Shown: in pieces, positions 8,121-16,811 of the stretch
Position numbering within the stretch: the stretch's first letter is position 1
Layout of the letters: each line of letters begins with the position of its first letter
Assembly (NCBI RefSeq): GCF_900176135.1
Contig: NZ_FWWW01000075.1
Span: 1 to 64,000 of the forward strand
Length of the DNA: 64,000 nt
Origin: Hymenobacter roseosalivarius DSM 11622
GTDB lineage: Bacteria; Bacteroidota; Bacteroidia; Cytophagales; Hymenobacteraceae
Reading direction: 5' to 3'
Made by a program: the position numbers and the translations under genes
The notes under the pieces: generated by a model
The model's input: the letters and a program-made list of their open reading frames with translations, nothing else
What the model was told of the DNA's origin: nothing
Database searches by the model: none

Positions 8121-8300
8121 TCTGAACCACGGATTACGTGGATTTTGTAGCTGGCCTTGTACTGACTTCTCCAGGTTTTCTGTTAAAGTTATTTGCCAAA
8201 AAAGCCCCCCAGAAATAGTTCTGGGGAGCTTTTTTTAAGTTAAGGAACCATCCGCAAAATCCGTGACATTCGAAAAATCCGCGTAACCCGTGGTTCAGAC
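8120..8300. repeat. Imperfect inverted repeat around a terminator (palindromic family D)
   Basis: The left arm (about 8119-8146, CTGAACCACGGATTACGTGG and on) and the right arm (about 8274-8300) are reverse complements with two differences in 27 bases. Between them is the terminator at 8198-8235. The repeat fills the whole gap between the convergent zinc-finger and serS genes, and its right arm overlaps the serS stop codon at 8295. Confidence 0.7.
8198..8235. terminator. Bidirectional terminator between the zinc-finger gene and serS
   Basis: AAAAAAGCCCCCCAG pairs with CTGGGGAGCTTTTTT (one mismatch) over a nine-base loop, with A and T tracts on the two sides. It lies between convergent genes and can serve both strands. 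Confidence 0.8.
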
Positions 8301-9569
8301 GATCTTATCGAACCCACAGTAGCTGTGTAGCGCTTTGGGTAAGTGAATGCCGTCCTCCGCCTGATTATTTTCCAGCAAAGCGGCTACGATACGGGGCAAC
8401 GCCAGCGCCGAACCATTAAGGGTGTGCAGAAGCTGGGTTTTGCTGCCCTCGGCCCGGTAGCGCAGCTTGAGGCGGTTGGCCTGGTACGTTTCGAAGTTGC
8501 TGGCCGAGCTTACCTCCAGCCACCGGCCTTGGGCCGCACTCCACACCTCCAGGTCGTAGGTAAGGGCCGACGTGAAGCTCATATCGCCGCCGCAGAGGCG
8601 CAGCACGCGGTAGGGCAGCTCCAGCTTTTGCAGTAAGCCCTCAATATGCGCCCGCATCTCTTCCAGAATACCATAGCTCTGCTCAGGCAAGGCGATTTGC
8701 ACAATTTCTACTTTGTCGAACTGGTGCAGACGGTTGAGACCCCGCACGTCGGCACCCCAGGAGCCGGCCTCGCGCCGGAAGCAGGGCGTGTAACCCGCAT
8801 TGCGAATGGGCAGCTTATCGATGGCAATAATCTCATCGCGGTAGAGATTGGTAATGGGTACCTCGGCCGTCGGAATCAGGTAGAGATTATCCTGGGCGTC
8901 GTGGTACATCTGACCGTCTTTGTCGGGCAGCTGGCCCGTGCCGTAGCCCGAGGCTTCATTTACCAGAATAGGCGGCTGCACCTCAACGTAGCCGGCCTCC
9001 CGCGCTTCATCCAGGAAAAAGTTGATGAGCGCGCGCTGTAAACGGGCTCCCTGACCTTTATATACGGGAAAACCCGCCCCACTTATTTTGTTGCCCAGCT
9101 CAAAGTCAACAATGTCATACTTCTTGATCAAATCCCAGTGGGGGAGGGCCGTGGGGGGCAAATCCGGCTTGATGCCATGCTCCGATACTACTTCATTATC
9201 CTGCGGAGTACGGCCCACGGGTACGCTGCTATGGGGCAGGTTAGGCAGCTTGAGCAACAGCTGCTGCAAAGCAGTTTCTACCTGGCTTAGCTCATCGGCG
9301 TAAGTTTTTATGTCAGCTTTGAGGGTTGCGGTGCGGGCTTTCAGGTCCTCGGCACTGGCTTTGTCGCCGCTCTTCATCAGGCCCCCAATCTGGCGAGCCA
9401 GCTCATTCGCTTCAGCCTGAGCCGAGTCGTGGGTGGTTTGCAGCTGGCGGCGGCGCTGGTCGAGGTTGAGAATGGCCGTAACGTCGGCTTCAGCGGTGGG
9501 ATAGTGCTTTTTGGCCAGGCCGGCCAGCACGAGGTCAGGGTGTTCTTTTAAAACGGAAACTTGCAGCAT
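8295..9569 (-). CDS. serS: Serine-tRNA ligase
   Basis: A 424-residue class II aminoacyl-tRNA synthetase starting at ATG 9569. It charges tRNA-Ser with serine in the cytoplasm. The N-terminal 100 residues form the long antiparallel coiled-coil arm that grips the tRNA long arm (heptads from 'LDQRRRQLQ' to 'VETALQQLLLKLPNLPHSSVP'). Motif 2 is 'CFRREAGSWGADVRGLNRLHQFDKVE' and motif 3 is 'EVSSASNFETYQANRLKLRYR' with a closing 'LNGSALALPRIVAALLEN'. Length is normal. A single-gene unit, convergent with the zinc-finger gene. Confidence 0.97.
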   Translation of the reverse strand: MLQVSVLKEHPDLVLAGLAKKHYPTAEADVTAILNLDQRRRQLQTTHDSAQAEANELARQIGGLMKSGDKASAEDLKARTATLKADIKTYADELSQVETALQQLLLKLPNLPHSSVPVGRTPQDNEVVSEHGIKPDLPPTALPHWDLIKKYDIVDFELGNKISGAGFPVYKGQGARLQRALINFFLDEAREAGYVEVQPPILVNEASGYGTGQLPDKDGQMYHDAQDNLYLIPTAEVPITNLYRDEIIAIDKLPIRNAGYTPCFRREAGSWGADVRGLNRLHQFDKVEIVQIALPEQSYGILEEMRAHIEGLLQKLELPYRVLRLCGGDMSFTSALTYDLEVWSAAQGRWLEVSSASNFETYQANRLKLRYRAEGSKTQLLHTLNGSALALPRIVAALLENNQAEDGIHLPKALHSYCGFDKIV

Positions 9570-9989
9570 ACGGCAAAAATAGGGAAGTAGCGGAAGCTTT
9601 TATATTCGAAGCACGGGTAAATATCCATCCTGAACGAAATGCACTGCGTAGCCAAATGAGCGGGCACGAACCATTACCGCACCGCGAATGTCCTTACTAT
9701 TGTGGCGAATAGCCCGAAAAAAAGCGTATCTGATTTGGCGGTTTACCCGTATTAGTCTAACATTGCGGCAACAAGCCGGCGGCTGATGCCGGGTCCGCAG
9801 TATTTTTTGCTCGCGTACGGCCCGCTTTTATTTCCAGCGCCTCCCCGAGTACCCCATTTTCCCTACGTCTTCTGTGCTTCGCGCCGCGCCGCGGTTGCCC
9901 TTTATGCCCCGGTTGGCCTGTGCTGCTCCCTATCCTGTCTTGTCTGGTATCTCCACCCCCCTTCTGCCCGTTTTCCTCCTAGTTAGTTT
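9570..9989. other. Long gene-free leader region before rho
   Basis: A 420-base gap between divergent serS and rho. It is GC-rich with pyrimidine-rich tracts just before rho (CCTCCCC, CCACCCCCC). The only clear structure is a short hairpin, GCCGGCGGCTGATGCCGGG, at about 9775, followed by a run of T at 9803. An ACGGGTAAA/TTTACCCGT pair spans 9612-9750. A long leader before rho is where autoregulated termination acts in other bacteria, but nothing here proves it. Confidence 0.4.
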
Positions 9990-12233
9990 ATGTACAATAT
10001 TGAAGAATTGAAGGACCGTTTGCTTTCCGAGCTAAAAGAAATAGCGGAAAAGCTGCAGGTTGGTAACTTCAAAAAGCTCAGCAAGCAGGATCTGATTTAT
10101 AAGATTCTCGATCAGCAGGCCATACTACCTGCCGATCAGCTTCCCCAGAAAATAAAGCCCGCCCACGCTAAAAATGGGGCTGACCAACCCTTCTCGGATG
10201 TGGCCGTAGCCGATGCCGTGCCAGTCGCCGCCTCTACGACTCCTGCCGCACGTCCGGCTCCAACTCGTGCCCGTGCTACCCGAAGCGCTGTTCCCACACC
10301 CGATGCAGCCGTTGATGCTGCCGTGGCAGCAGCGCCCGCTGTGGCTGTAGTGCCCGAATTAGCGCTGGCTGAAGCACCGGCTGTCGTAGAGGCCCCCACC
10401 GAAGCAACTGTGTCTGCCGACGCTGAGCCGGCAACCGAAGCTGGTGCCGCCCGACCCGTGAAGCTGTATCAGCGGCCTGAGCGCCGCCTGCGCAACGGCG
10501 TTGAGCGTAATCGCATCGAAGAAGTAACGCCTGCTACTTCGAATGACATTGACACATCGGGTGGCGACATGCCGGCTTCTCTGACCCCGGAAGGTGCTAT
10601 TGAGGCTGCTGCCGATACTCACTCCGACGCAGCCGCTGCCCCTATTTCTTTTGCGCCCGGCGTGATCGCCCGTGAGCCGCGCACCGATCATCCAACTGCT
10701 CCCCGCGAGCGGGAATACCGCGACGGCCGTGAGCCCCGCGAACAGCGTGAACCACGTACGGATGCTCCCCGCGAGCGGGAATACCGTAATGACTCTCCGC
10801 GCGAGAACCGCGAGCCTCGGGATTTACGCGAGCCGCGCGACAATAATCGTGAGAATCGGGAGCCGCGCCCATTGCGTGATGCGCCCCGTGATAACCGGGA
10901 ACTACGCGAGCCTCGGGAAAACCGGGAGCCCCGCGAGTTGCGTGAGCCCCGCGAACCAAGAGAAAACCGGGAGCCGCGTGAGTTGCGTGAGCCACGGGAA
11001 GGCCGCGACCAGCAGCGCCGTGATGACCGCTTTGCGGCCCGCGACCAGCAGCGTGCCCCGCGCCCCGCTGATGGCCAGCAGCCGGCCGGTCAGCAGCAGC
11101 GCCCGCGCAATGACTTTGATATTGTAGTGGATGGTGAAGGCACGTTGGAGCTTATGCCCGATGGTGGCTACGGCTTCCTGCGCTCACCTTTCTATAACTA
11201 CCTCGCCTCGCCCGATGATATTTATGTGGCGCCTCAGCAGGTAAAGCAGTTTGGCTTGAAAGCTGGCGACACGGTAAAGTGCAAGATCCGGCCGCCCCGC
11301 GAAGGTGAAAAATACTTCGCGCTGGTAGGCGTAGATGGTATCAACGGCCGCACGGTAGAAGAGGCCCGCGACCGGATTCCGTTTAGTAACCTTACGCCGC
11401 TGTTTGCTGAGGAGCGCCTGAAACTGACCACAAAGTCCAGCCTGCTCAGCACCCGAATCCTGGACTTATTTGCCCCAATTGGCAAAGGCCAGCGCGGTCT
11501 GATCGTGGCCCAGCCTAAAACCGGTAAGACGGTTCTGTTGCAGGAAATCGCTAACGCTATTTCTGAAAACCACCCCGAAGTTTATCTCATCATTCTGCTT
11601 ATCGACGAGCGGCCGGAAGAGGTGACCGACATGGCCCGCTCGGTGAAAGCCGAGGTGCTCAGCTCCACCTTCGACGAAACGGCCGACCGCCACGTCAAAA
11701 TTGCCAGCATTGCTTTGGACAAAGCCAAGCGCCTCGTAGAGTGCGGCCACGATGTGGTGATTCTGCTCGATTCCATTACACGTCTGGCCCGTGCGTACAA
11801 CACGGTGCAGCCGGCTTCGGGCAAAATCCTGTCGGGTGGTGTGGATGCCAATGCATTGCACAAGCCCAAGCGCTTCTTCGGGGCGGCCCGCAATGTGGAG
11901 AATGGCGGCTCTCTGACCATTATCGCCACGGCCCTGATTGAAACCGGCTCCAAGATGGACGAGGTTATCTTCGAGGAATTTAAAGGAACCGGCAATATGG
12001 AATTGCAGTTGGACCGCAAGCTGGCCAACAAGCGCATCTTCCCGGCTATCGACGTGCCGGCTTCCGGCACGCGCCGCGAAGATTTGCTCATGGGCAAAGA
12101 AGAGCTGAGCCGCATTTGGGTGCTGCGCAAGTTCATGTCCGACATGACGGCCGTAGAAGCTATGGAGTTCCTGAAGGACCGCATCAAAGACACCAAGAAC
12201 AACAACGAGTTCTTGATGTCTATGAACGGCTAG
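9990..12233 (+). CDS. rho: Transcription termination factor Rho with a large Arg/Glu/Pro-rich insertion
   Basis: A 747-residue RNA-dependent ATPase that ends transcripts; E. coli Rho has 419. Start ATG 9990. The N-terminal helical domain (1-50, '[34 protein letters not shown]') is followed by about 320 residues of low complexity: first Ala/Pro/Val-rich, then (about 228-347) a run of short repeats of the type [15 protein letters not shown] and DAPRE. The cold-shock RNA-binding fold starts at '[18 protein letters not shown]', and the motor domain has Walker A 'AQPKTGKTV' (about 508-516), '[13 protein letters not shown]', '[13 protein letters not shown]' and the R-loop 'SGTRREDLL'. Long insertions are a known trait of Bacteroidota Rho, and in Bacteroides thetaiotaomicron the disordered part is linked to phase separation. 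A perfect terminator follows at 12251. Confidence 0.96.
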   Translation: MYNIEELKDRLLSELKEIAEKLQVGNFKKLSKQDLIYKILDQQAILPADQLPQKIKPAHAKNGADQPFSDVAVADAVPVAASTTPAARPAPTRARATRSAVPTPDAAVDAAVAAAPAVAVVPELALAEAPAVVEAPTEATVSADAEPATEAGAARPVKLYQRPERRLRNGVERNRIEEVTPATSNDIDTSGGDMPASLTPEGAIEAAADTHSDAAAAPISFAPGVIAREPRTDHPTAPREREYRDGREPREQREPRTDAPREREYRNDSPRENREPRDLREPRDNNRENREPRPLRDAPRDNRELREPRENREPRELREPREPRENREPRELREPREGRDQQRRDDRFAARDQQRAPRPADGQQPAGQQQRPRNDFDIVVDGEGTLELMPDGGYGFLRSPFYNYLASPDDIYVAPQQVKQFGLKAGDTVKCKIRPPREGEKYFALVGVDGINGRTVEEARDRIPFSNLTPLFAEERLKLTTKSSLLSTRILDLFAPIGKGQRGLIVAQPKTGKTVLLQEIANAISENHPEVYLIILLIDERPEEVTDMARSVKAEVLSSTFDETADRHVKIASIALDKAKRLVECGHDVVILLDSITRLARAYNTVQPASGKILSGGVDANALHKPKRFFGAARNVENGGSLTIIATALIETGSKMDEVIFEEFKGTGNMELQLDRKLANKRIFPAIDVPASGTRREDLLMGKEELSRIWVLRKFMSDMTAVEAMEFLKDRIKDTKNNNEFLMSMNG

Positions 12234-12250
12234 TATATTGCTTAAATAAT

Positions 12251-12286
12251 AAAAAAGCCCCCCGGAAATATCCGGGGGGCTTTTTT
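12251..12286 (+). terminator. Terminator of rho
   Basis: AAAAAAGCCCCCCGGA pairs with TCCGGGGGGCTTTTTT around a four-base loop, 17 bases past the rho stop codon. It is a symmetrical, strong intrinsic terminator and holds two copies of the recurring G6C motif. Confidence 0.92.
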
Positions 12287-12339
12287 GTGCATACGGACTG
12301 ATTGTGCCATTAAGTAAGAAGTCAAGTCTAAGAACCAAA

Positions 12340-12621
12340 TTAGCTTCTTGAATACCTTGCTAACATGATTCGATATATCATGAACCAAAACACACCGAAT
12401 ACCACTGACTGCGCTAACAAAATTACAGCATAACTATCAGGCCCCATATAGGCGATTCCAAAACCAATGAAGCTGACAGATAGTGTTACTAAAAGGCCTA
12501 GCATTACCCAATCACCATATAGTGGAGGGTACAGGCATAGAACACTTGCTGTCCCTAGTCCAACGTATAAAAATGATATAACAAATGAGTTTTTGAAAGC
12601 ACGGTTCTGCAAATCAGTCAT
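12340..12621 (-). CDS. Small three-helix membrane protein, low GC
   Basis: A 93-residue protein from ATG 12621 (a TTG six codons upstream is also possible). Three hydrophobic segments follow a short charged N terminus (MTDLQNRAFKNS): 'FVISFLYVGLGTASVLCLY', 'WVMLGLLVTLSVSFIGFGIAY' and 'YAVILLAQSVVFGVFWFMIY', so it is an inner-membrane protein. Base composition (near 40% GC) is clearly lower than that of rho on one side and the DsbA-family gene on the other, which hints at recent acquisition. I do not recognise a family and see no partner gene. Confidence 0.55.
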   Translation of the reverse strand: MTDLQNRAFKNSFVISFLYVGLGTASVLCLYPPLYGDWVMLGLLVTLSVSFIGFGIAYMGPDSYAVILLAQSVVFGVFWFMIYRIMLARYSRS

Positions 12622-12702
12622 CTTGTCGATTGGTTTCAAAGGTAGAACTGGGTAAATATATAGGTACTTGCCTCGCGCCCGCCGAAGGCGGTACTTTGTA
12701 CA

Positions 12703-13368
12703 ATGGAAAACACGCCTGACCTCCCCGAACTGTTATACATCTTTGATCCGCTCTGTGGCTGGTGCTATGGCATGACGCCCATAATCCAGCGCGTGCGCAC
12801 CGAACTAGCGGGCCAGATTCAGGTATCGGTGCTCAGCGGCGGTATGGTGACTGGCGAGCGAGTGGCTCCCTTGCGCGCCAAGTGGAATTACATCAAGAAT
12901 GCCCTGCAGGATGTGGAGCGGGCGGCTGGAGTGCGTTTTGGTGAGGCGTATCTTCGGCTGGGAGAGGAAGGCAGCGTTATTCAGAACTCCGAGCCGCCCT
13001 GCCGCGCCCTTACCGTTTTTCGGCAGCTGAATACCGACCCCAGCCGCGTCATCGATTTCGCCCACGACATCCAGCAGGCGCATTATTTCCACGGCCAGGA
13101 TTTGACTGATCCGGCTATCTACTCTGCGCTTGTCGCGCCTTACCAGATTGATGCGGCCGAGTTTCAGCGTCGCTTGACCTTGCCCGAAACGGCTACCGCT
13201 ACCCGCCAGGAATTTGCGGCCGTAGAGCGCATTGGAGTCCAGGGATTTCCGACGACAATATTGCGCGCAGGCCAGCAGGGCTATGTGCTAGCGCGGGGTT
13301 TTCAGTCGTATGAGGCGTTCAGCAAAGCCGTACGACAGGCCTTACAGCAGGCTACGGAAGAGCAGTAA
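12703..13368 (+). CDS. DsbA-family thiol-disulfide protein (cytoplasmic type)
   Basis: A 221-residue protein from ATG 12703. The thioredoxin-fold active site is C18-G-W-C21 in 'YIFDPLCGWCYGMTPIIQ', and the cis-Pro loop is 'VQGFPTTIL'. An all-helical insertion separates them, as in DsbA. There is no signal peptide, which fits the FrnE/COG3531-like cytoplasmic group, described as predicted protein-disulfide isomerases rather than periplasmic DsbA. The substrate is unknown. It stands alone, convergent with the lipoprotein gene downstream. Confidence 0.87.
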   Translation: MENTPDLPELLYIFDPLCGWCYGMTPIIQRVRTELAGQIQVSVLSGGMVTGERVAPLRAKWNYIKNALQDVERAAGVRFGEAYLRLGEEGSVIQNSEPPCRALTVFRQLNTDPSRVIDFAHDIQQAHYFHGQDLTDPAIYSALVAPYQIDAAEFQRRLTLPETATATRQEFAAVERIGVQGFPTTILRAGQQGYVLARGFQSYEAFSKAVRQALQQATEEQ

Positions 13369-13426
13369 TAGCAAGATTCAATTTAGCTGCGCGTTCAGTA
13401 AGCACCTCGTTGCTTTAAGCTTGGTG

Positions 13427-14047
13427 TCAGCCGCCGACGCTGCCAATTCGCACCACCTGCTGTTTCAGTGGCGACCAGGCTATGCGGCGGCCATCTTCTT
13501 TGCCAACCAAATACTGAAAGCCAATGGAATCGGGGCGGCGCAGCAGGTCGTCCCAGGTCGTGCGGTCGATGGTATCAGCCTGGTAGGTGTCTTTGGCCGT
13601 AACGGCAGGCGTGCGGAAGTTTTTATCCGCAAAAAAATCGTCCATGCGGCGGCGCACAAAAGGTTCGCGCTCGGCCTGCGTGGCGGTGTTGCCTTTCATT
13701 TCATATACCATAGACGCCTCCAGATCGGCGGCAGAAAGCACTTCACGAAAAATTGTTTCGCCGCCGGAATTGGTAATGGTAAACGTTGCTTCGCCCGCCA
13801 GCAGACAAGGGCCGCGCAGCACCAGCTTAAATTCATCCTCAGCAGAGGGGGAGGAAAATCGCCGCTGCCGCTGCACCGTTTTGAGCGTGTCCGATTGGGC
13901 ATTGACGGCGGGCGCGCGAGTCGTGTCCAGAGGCTCGGCCGGGGCGGCAACAATGGCCGTATCCGACGACTCAATACGCGTTGAATCGGGCCTGGAGCAA
14001 GATCCGAGCACAAATAGCAGTAAAACCGAACAGAGGGCGTGACGCAT
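13427..14047 (-). CDS. Lipoprotein of unknown function
   Basis: A 206-residue protein. The frame is open to 14503, but that extension overlaps the UbiA gene out of phase and lacks protein-like features. ATG 14047 begins a clean lipoprotein signal (MRHALCSVLLLFVLGSC, Cys17). After the lipobox comes a Ser/Thr/Ala/Pro linker, then 'EFKLVLRGPCLLAGEATFTITN' and 'VVRIGSVGG' at the end. The second Cys in 'GPCLL' has no clear partner in the mature part. I do not know the family or function. It lies 92 bases downstream of the minus-strand prenyltransferase gene, with a G6C-T6 element between. Confidence 0.7.
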   Translation of the reverse strand: MRHALCSVLLLFVLGSCSRPDSTRIESSDTAIVAAPAEPLDTTRAPAVNAQSDTLKTVQRQRRFSSPSAEDEFKLVLRGPCLLAGEATFTITNSGGETIFREVLSAADLEASMVYEMKGNTATQAEREPFVRRRMDDFFADKNFRTPAVTAKDTYQADTIDRTTWDDLLRRPDSIGFQYLVGKEDGRRIAWSPLKQQVVRIGSVGG

Positions 14048-14139
14048 ATAGTAAGACAACTTGGAGGCTGTTTCCCATACGTAACCACTTGTATTACTGT
14101 TCTGGGGGGCTTTTTTAGGACAAATTTCTGCGTCCGTCA

Positions 14140-15027
14140 CTACTGAGTTACCCAATGTCTTAGCACCAGCATCAGCCCGAAAGCCGCACTCAAACACAGC
14201 GACGACACCTGATTCATGCGCATGGTGCGCTCGAAGTTGGCCGCCGAGGCATCGGACCAGACCAGAAAAGCCCAGCGGCTGAATAAGGCCACTATCGGCC
14301 CGGTAGCTATCAGGAAAATAATCAGGTTGCGGAGCTCGGCGCGCCACCAATACGTAAAACCCAGCAGCGCCGCCCCAAACAACAGCCCCACCGCCGCAAA
14401 CACAAACGTACCCCGGATGCCCAGCACCAGGCTCAGGGTTTGGTCGCCGCGCTGCCGGTCTTCCTGGTGCTGATACACCTGCGTCAGCGGGTAGGAGCCG
14501 CACAAAAACAGGGTGCTCACCAGCGCGAGCAGCAGGTTGTCGGGAGCCAGAATCTCCCTAGAAATGCCCCCCGCGCCTACCTGAGTCATCAAAAACGTAA
14601 ACGCGCCCTGAAACACCACCACCACTAGCGTACTCAGTAGCGGGTATTTCTTCAGCCGGATGCCCTCGTAGCTGTAGGCTTTGGAGATGAGCAGATACAC
14701 GGCCACCAAACCCGCAAACAGCGGGCTGAGGAGCCAGGCTCCTCCCACAGCCAGCGCATCGAACAGCCACACCAGATGCAGCAGTTCCTGAGATACTTTG
14801 GGGGGCTTTTTGAGGCCGCCGATGCTGCCCTCGTCGCGGTCGTAGTAGGAGTTGTAGCCGTTGGAGGCCGGGTAGGCCAGCACATGGAGTACTATGAACA
14901 CGCCCACCGCCCTCCACGGACTAAACGGCTGCCGCAAGGCGCTCAACCCAAACCAGAATACCGGCATCAGGTACACCGAAAAGGGAATGCGCAGCAACGG
15001 CGCGGCGCGGCGGTAGGCGAGAAGCAT
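14140..15027 (-). CDS. UbiA-family prenyltransferase
   Basis: A 295-residue integral membrane protein from ATG 15027; an upstream GTG (15084) lies in a repeat and was rejected. Eight or nine hydrophobic segments are visible. The first Asp-rich motif is 'NGYNSYYDRDEGSIGGLKKPP' (N-x3-D-x3-D type), and the second is 'YQHQEDRQRGDQTLS' with D-x3-D. These bind the Mg-diphosphate of the prenyl donor in UbiA enzymes, which move a prenyl group to an aromatic acceptor such as in quinone or haem biosynthesis. The acceptor cannot be told from sequence, so no symbol is given. Confidence 0.85.
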   Translation of the reverse strand: MLLAYRRAAPLLRIPFSVYLMPVFWFGLSALRQPFSPWRAVGVFIVLHVLAYPASNGYNSYYDRDEGSIGGLKKPPKVSQELLHLVWLFDALAVGGAWLLSPLFAGLVAVYLLISKAYSYEGIRLKKYPLLSTLVVVVFQGAFTFLMTQVGAGGISREILAPDNLLLALVSTLFLCGSYPLTQVYQHQEDRQRGDQTLSLVLGIRGTFVFAAVGLLFGAALLGFTYWWRAELRNLIIFLIATGPIVALFSRWAFLVWSDASAANFERTMRMNQVSSLCLSAAFGLMLVLRHWVTQ

Positions 15028-15073
15028 AAAGAGGCGAAAAACGGTAAGCGCGCAAGGTACGGTAGCCGGCCGG

Positions 15074-15182
15074 AGTGGTAGCACAACTTCAAAGTCGTAC
15101 TACCACTAGAGTTGTACGACTTTCGCGTAAGCAGGCATCCGCAACGATAGTGGTACTACGACAGAAAGAGGCGTAGTACCAC
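15074..15182. repeat. Dispersed palindromic element, family B, copy 1
   Basis: AGTGGTAG (15074-15081) pairs with CTACCACT (15100-15107), and the flanking GTGGTACTAC...GTAGTACCAC pair repeats the pattern to 15182. The internal ACAACTTCAAAGTCGTA segment reappears in inverted orientation at about 44010-44040. The element fills the gap between the methyltransferase and UbiA genes. No coding content. Confidence 0.65.
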
Positions 15183-15197
15183 CTCAATCAAATGAAT

Positions 15198-15992
15198 TTA
15201 CACTTCCTTCGGCCAGCCCACTAAGTACGTAACCTGCGAGCCGGACCAATGCTTCACCTTGCCCGCCCGCCACTCAAATTTGCCCCCCAGATCGGCTTTA
15301 CGTGCCAAGTCAAGCAGCTGAGCCGTTGGGTACATGCGTAGGATAGATACCGTCCCGTCCCAGATGGTGCAAAGCGGAATCAGGGGAATGATGAAAGTGA
15401 AAAACAGGCGACTCAGGCGAAATGGCGCCATAAATGACGTGGCCAACATCTGCATAATGGGCAAAACCGTCCAGGCCAGCAGGATTTCGTGCCAGTGCTT
15501 ACCGGCGCCCTCAAACACGCCAATCCCTGCGCCCTGCCGCACGGCATCAGCCAGAATAGCCTCGGCCGCTGCGGGCCGAAAATGGTGAAAAGCGGAGAAG
15601 ATGGTGCGAAACCCGGTGAGATGAGCGGGCACCGCCGTGGCATCCACCGCCGCTGTTTCGTAGCCAATTTGCCCCCCGGAGCTTTCCTGAATGCCTTGCC
15701 AGGCGCTGGGCTGCGGGTACAAATCGGTGAGGGTAACGCGGAGGCTGGTTAGGCCAGGCAGCTGGCGCAGCGCCCGCGCTACGCCGTCGGTGCCGCCGCC
15801 CGCGCCCGCGCCGAGTTCGAGCAGATGGAGCTGCTGAGTTTTCAGGAGCGCCTCCTGAAGCACCGGCACCAGCGGCTGATAAATGCCCAGGTGGCTGGTC
15901 ATGAAGCGCAGATAGTCCATCATACCCGCCCGAATAACGCCGGGGAACCATGGTTGATCTTCAAACTCGAAAAGGTGGAGGCGGAGCTTCAC
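15198..15992 (-). CDS. Class I SAM-dependent methyltransferase
   Basis: A 264-residue protein. GTG 15992 is preferred because the conserved-looking start 'MKLRLHLFEFEDQPWFPGVIRAGMMDYLRF' precedes the first ATG. Motif I is 'LLELGAGAGGGTDGVA', followed by 'VTLTDLYPQ' at strand 2 and 'IFSAFHHFRP' at motif IV, all of the Rossmann-type methyltransferase fold. Unusually, the C-terminal third has a hydrophobic stretch ('LLAWTVLPIMQMLATSFM', 'LFFTFIIPLIPLCTIWDG') that could bind a membrane or a lipid substrate. The substrate is unknown. Adjacent genes give no clue. Confidence 0.82.
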   Translation of the reverse strand: MKLRLHLFEFEDQPWFPGVIRAGMMDYLRFMTSHLGIYQPLVPVLQEALLKTQQLHLLELGAGAGGGTDGVARALRQLPGLTSLRVTLTDLYPQPSAWQGIQESSGGQIGYETAAVDATAVPAHLTGFRTIFSAFHHFRPAAAEAILADAVRQGAGIGVFEGAGKHWHEILLAWTVLPIMQMLATSFMAPFRLSRLFFTFIIPLIPLCTIWDGTVSILRMYPTAQLLDLARKADLGGKFEWRAGKVKHWSGSQVTYLVGWPKEV

Positions 15993-16024
15993 AGAATAAA
16001 GGATTAGGGCGTTTTACTGCGAAT

Positions 16025-16072
16025 AGTCCGCAGCCGTAGAGACGCGACTACGCGTTTCTACGGCTGCGGACT
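16025..16072. repeat. Palindromic hairpin, family A, second copy
   Basis: Bases 16025-16046 and 16051-16072 are reverse complements with one wobble position and a four-base loop (ACTA). The core TAGAGACGCG...CGCGTTTCTA is the same as in the repeat at 240-341. It lies between the divergent methyltransferase gene and the membrane-protein operon. Confidence 0.75.
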
Positions 16073-16157
16073 GGCAAAAAGAAAAATTTTCAGCGTGCAT
16101 GGTTGCGAATCAGCCTAATCTTTATCAGCTTTGCAAAACAAAGTGCTTTTAAATTCT

Positions 16158-16811
16158 ATGAACTCAGCCGTCGATCCGCTCGCCCAGCTTACTGAGATTC
16201 GCGCCATCATGGAACGCTCGTCGCGCTACTTGTCGCTAAGTGGCCTGTCGGGTATTGCGGCGGGCGTGGTGGCGCTGGTGGGCGTAGGCGTTGGCTATTG
16301 GTATGTGGGGCGCGAATACGGCAGTACGCAGGACTTTGTGCGCGTGATGCAGAGCTCAGAGGGGGAAAGGCTACGGGCGCTGCCGTTTCTGCTGGGGCTC
16401 ACGGGGAGCATTATTCTGTTGGCGCTGAGCGCGGCGTATTACTTTACCCGCCGCCGGGCCCGGCATGATAAGGTACAGCTGTGGAGCCCGCTGGGGCGGC
16501 GCCTGGCCTTGAGTCTGGCTATTCCGCTGGCGGCCGGGGGGCTTTTTTGCCTGGCTATTTACCTGCAAGGCGCGGCCGGACTGGTGGTGCCGGGTATGTT
16601 GCTGTTTTATGGGCTAGCTTTGCTCAATGCCAGCAAATACACGCTGGAGGAAATCCGGTGGCTGGGCCTCACCGAAATTGGGCTGGGGCTGGTAGCCGTG
16701 TTATTTCCCGGCTACGGGCTACTATCTTTCGCCTTAGGCTTTGGCCTGAGCCACATCATCTACGGCCTGCTCATGTACCGCCGCTACGAACGGACTGCCC
16801 GCTCCCTGTGA
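16158..16811 (+). CDS. Six-helix membrane protein paired with a winged-helix regulator
   Basis: A 217-residue protein from ATG 16158 (the frame also has a TTG at 16131). After a soluble N-terminal segment ('LAQLTEIRAIMERSSRYLSLSG') about six hydrophobic helices follow, with the charged loop 'RRRARHDKVQLWSPLGRRL' between the second and third. No catalytic motif is seen. The stop codon overlaps the GTG start of the DNA-binding gene (GTGA), so the two are translationally coupled. This pair is common in Bacteroidota, so the membrane protein is a candidate sensor or target of the regulator. Function unknown. Confidence 0.72.
   Translation: MNSAVDPLAQLTEIRAIMERSSRYLSLSGLSGIAAGVVALVGVGVGYWYVGREYGSTQDFVRVMQSSEGERLRALPFLLGLTGSIILLALSAAYYFTRRRARHDKVQLWSPLGRRLALSLAIPLAAGGLFCLAIYLQGAAGLVVPGMLLFYGLALLNASKYTLEEIRWLGLTEIGLGLVAVLFPGYGLLSFALGFGLSHIIYGLLMYRRYERTARSL

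Noticed and set aside
9574..9581. TATTTTTG box on the minus strand before serS
   Set aside because: It matches TAnnTTTG but lies five bases from the start codon and has no -33 partner; it would need a leaderless transcript.
11466..12338. A 290-codon antisense frame over rho
   Set aside because: Complement of the conserved Rho motor domain; no features of its own.
14048..14503. Longer N terminus of the lipoprotein at 13427-14047
   Set aside because: It would overlap the UbiA gene in antiphase, and a standard lipoprotein signal begins at ATG 14047.
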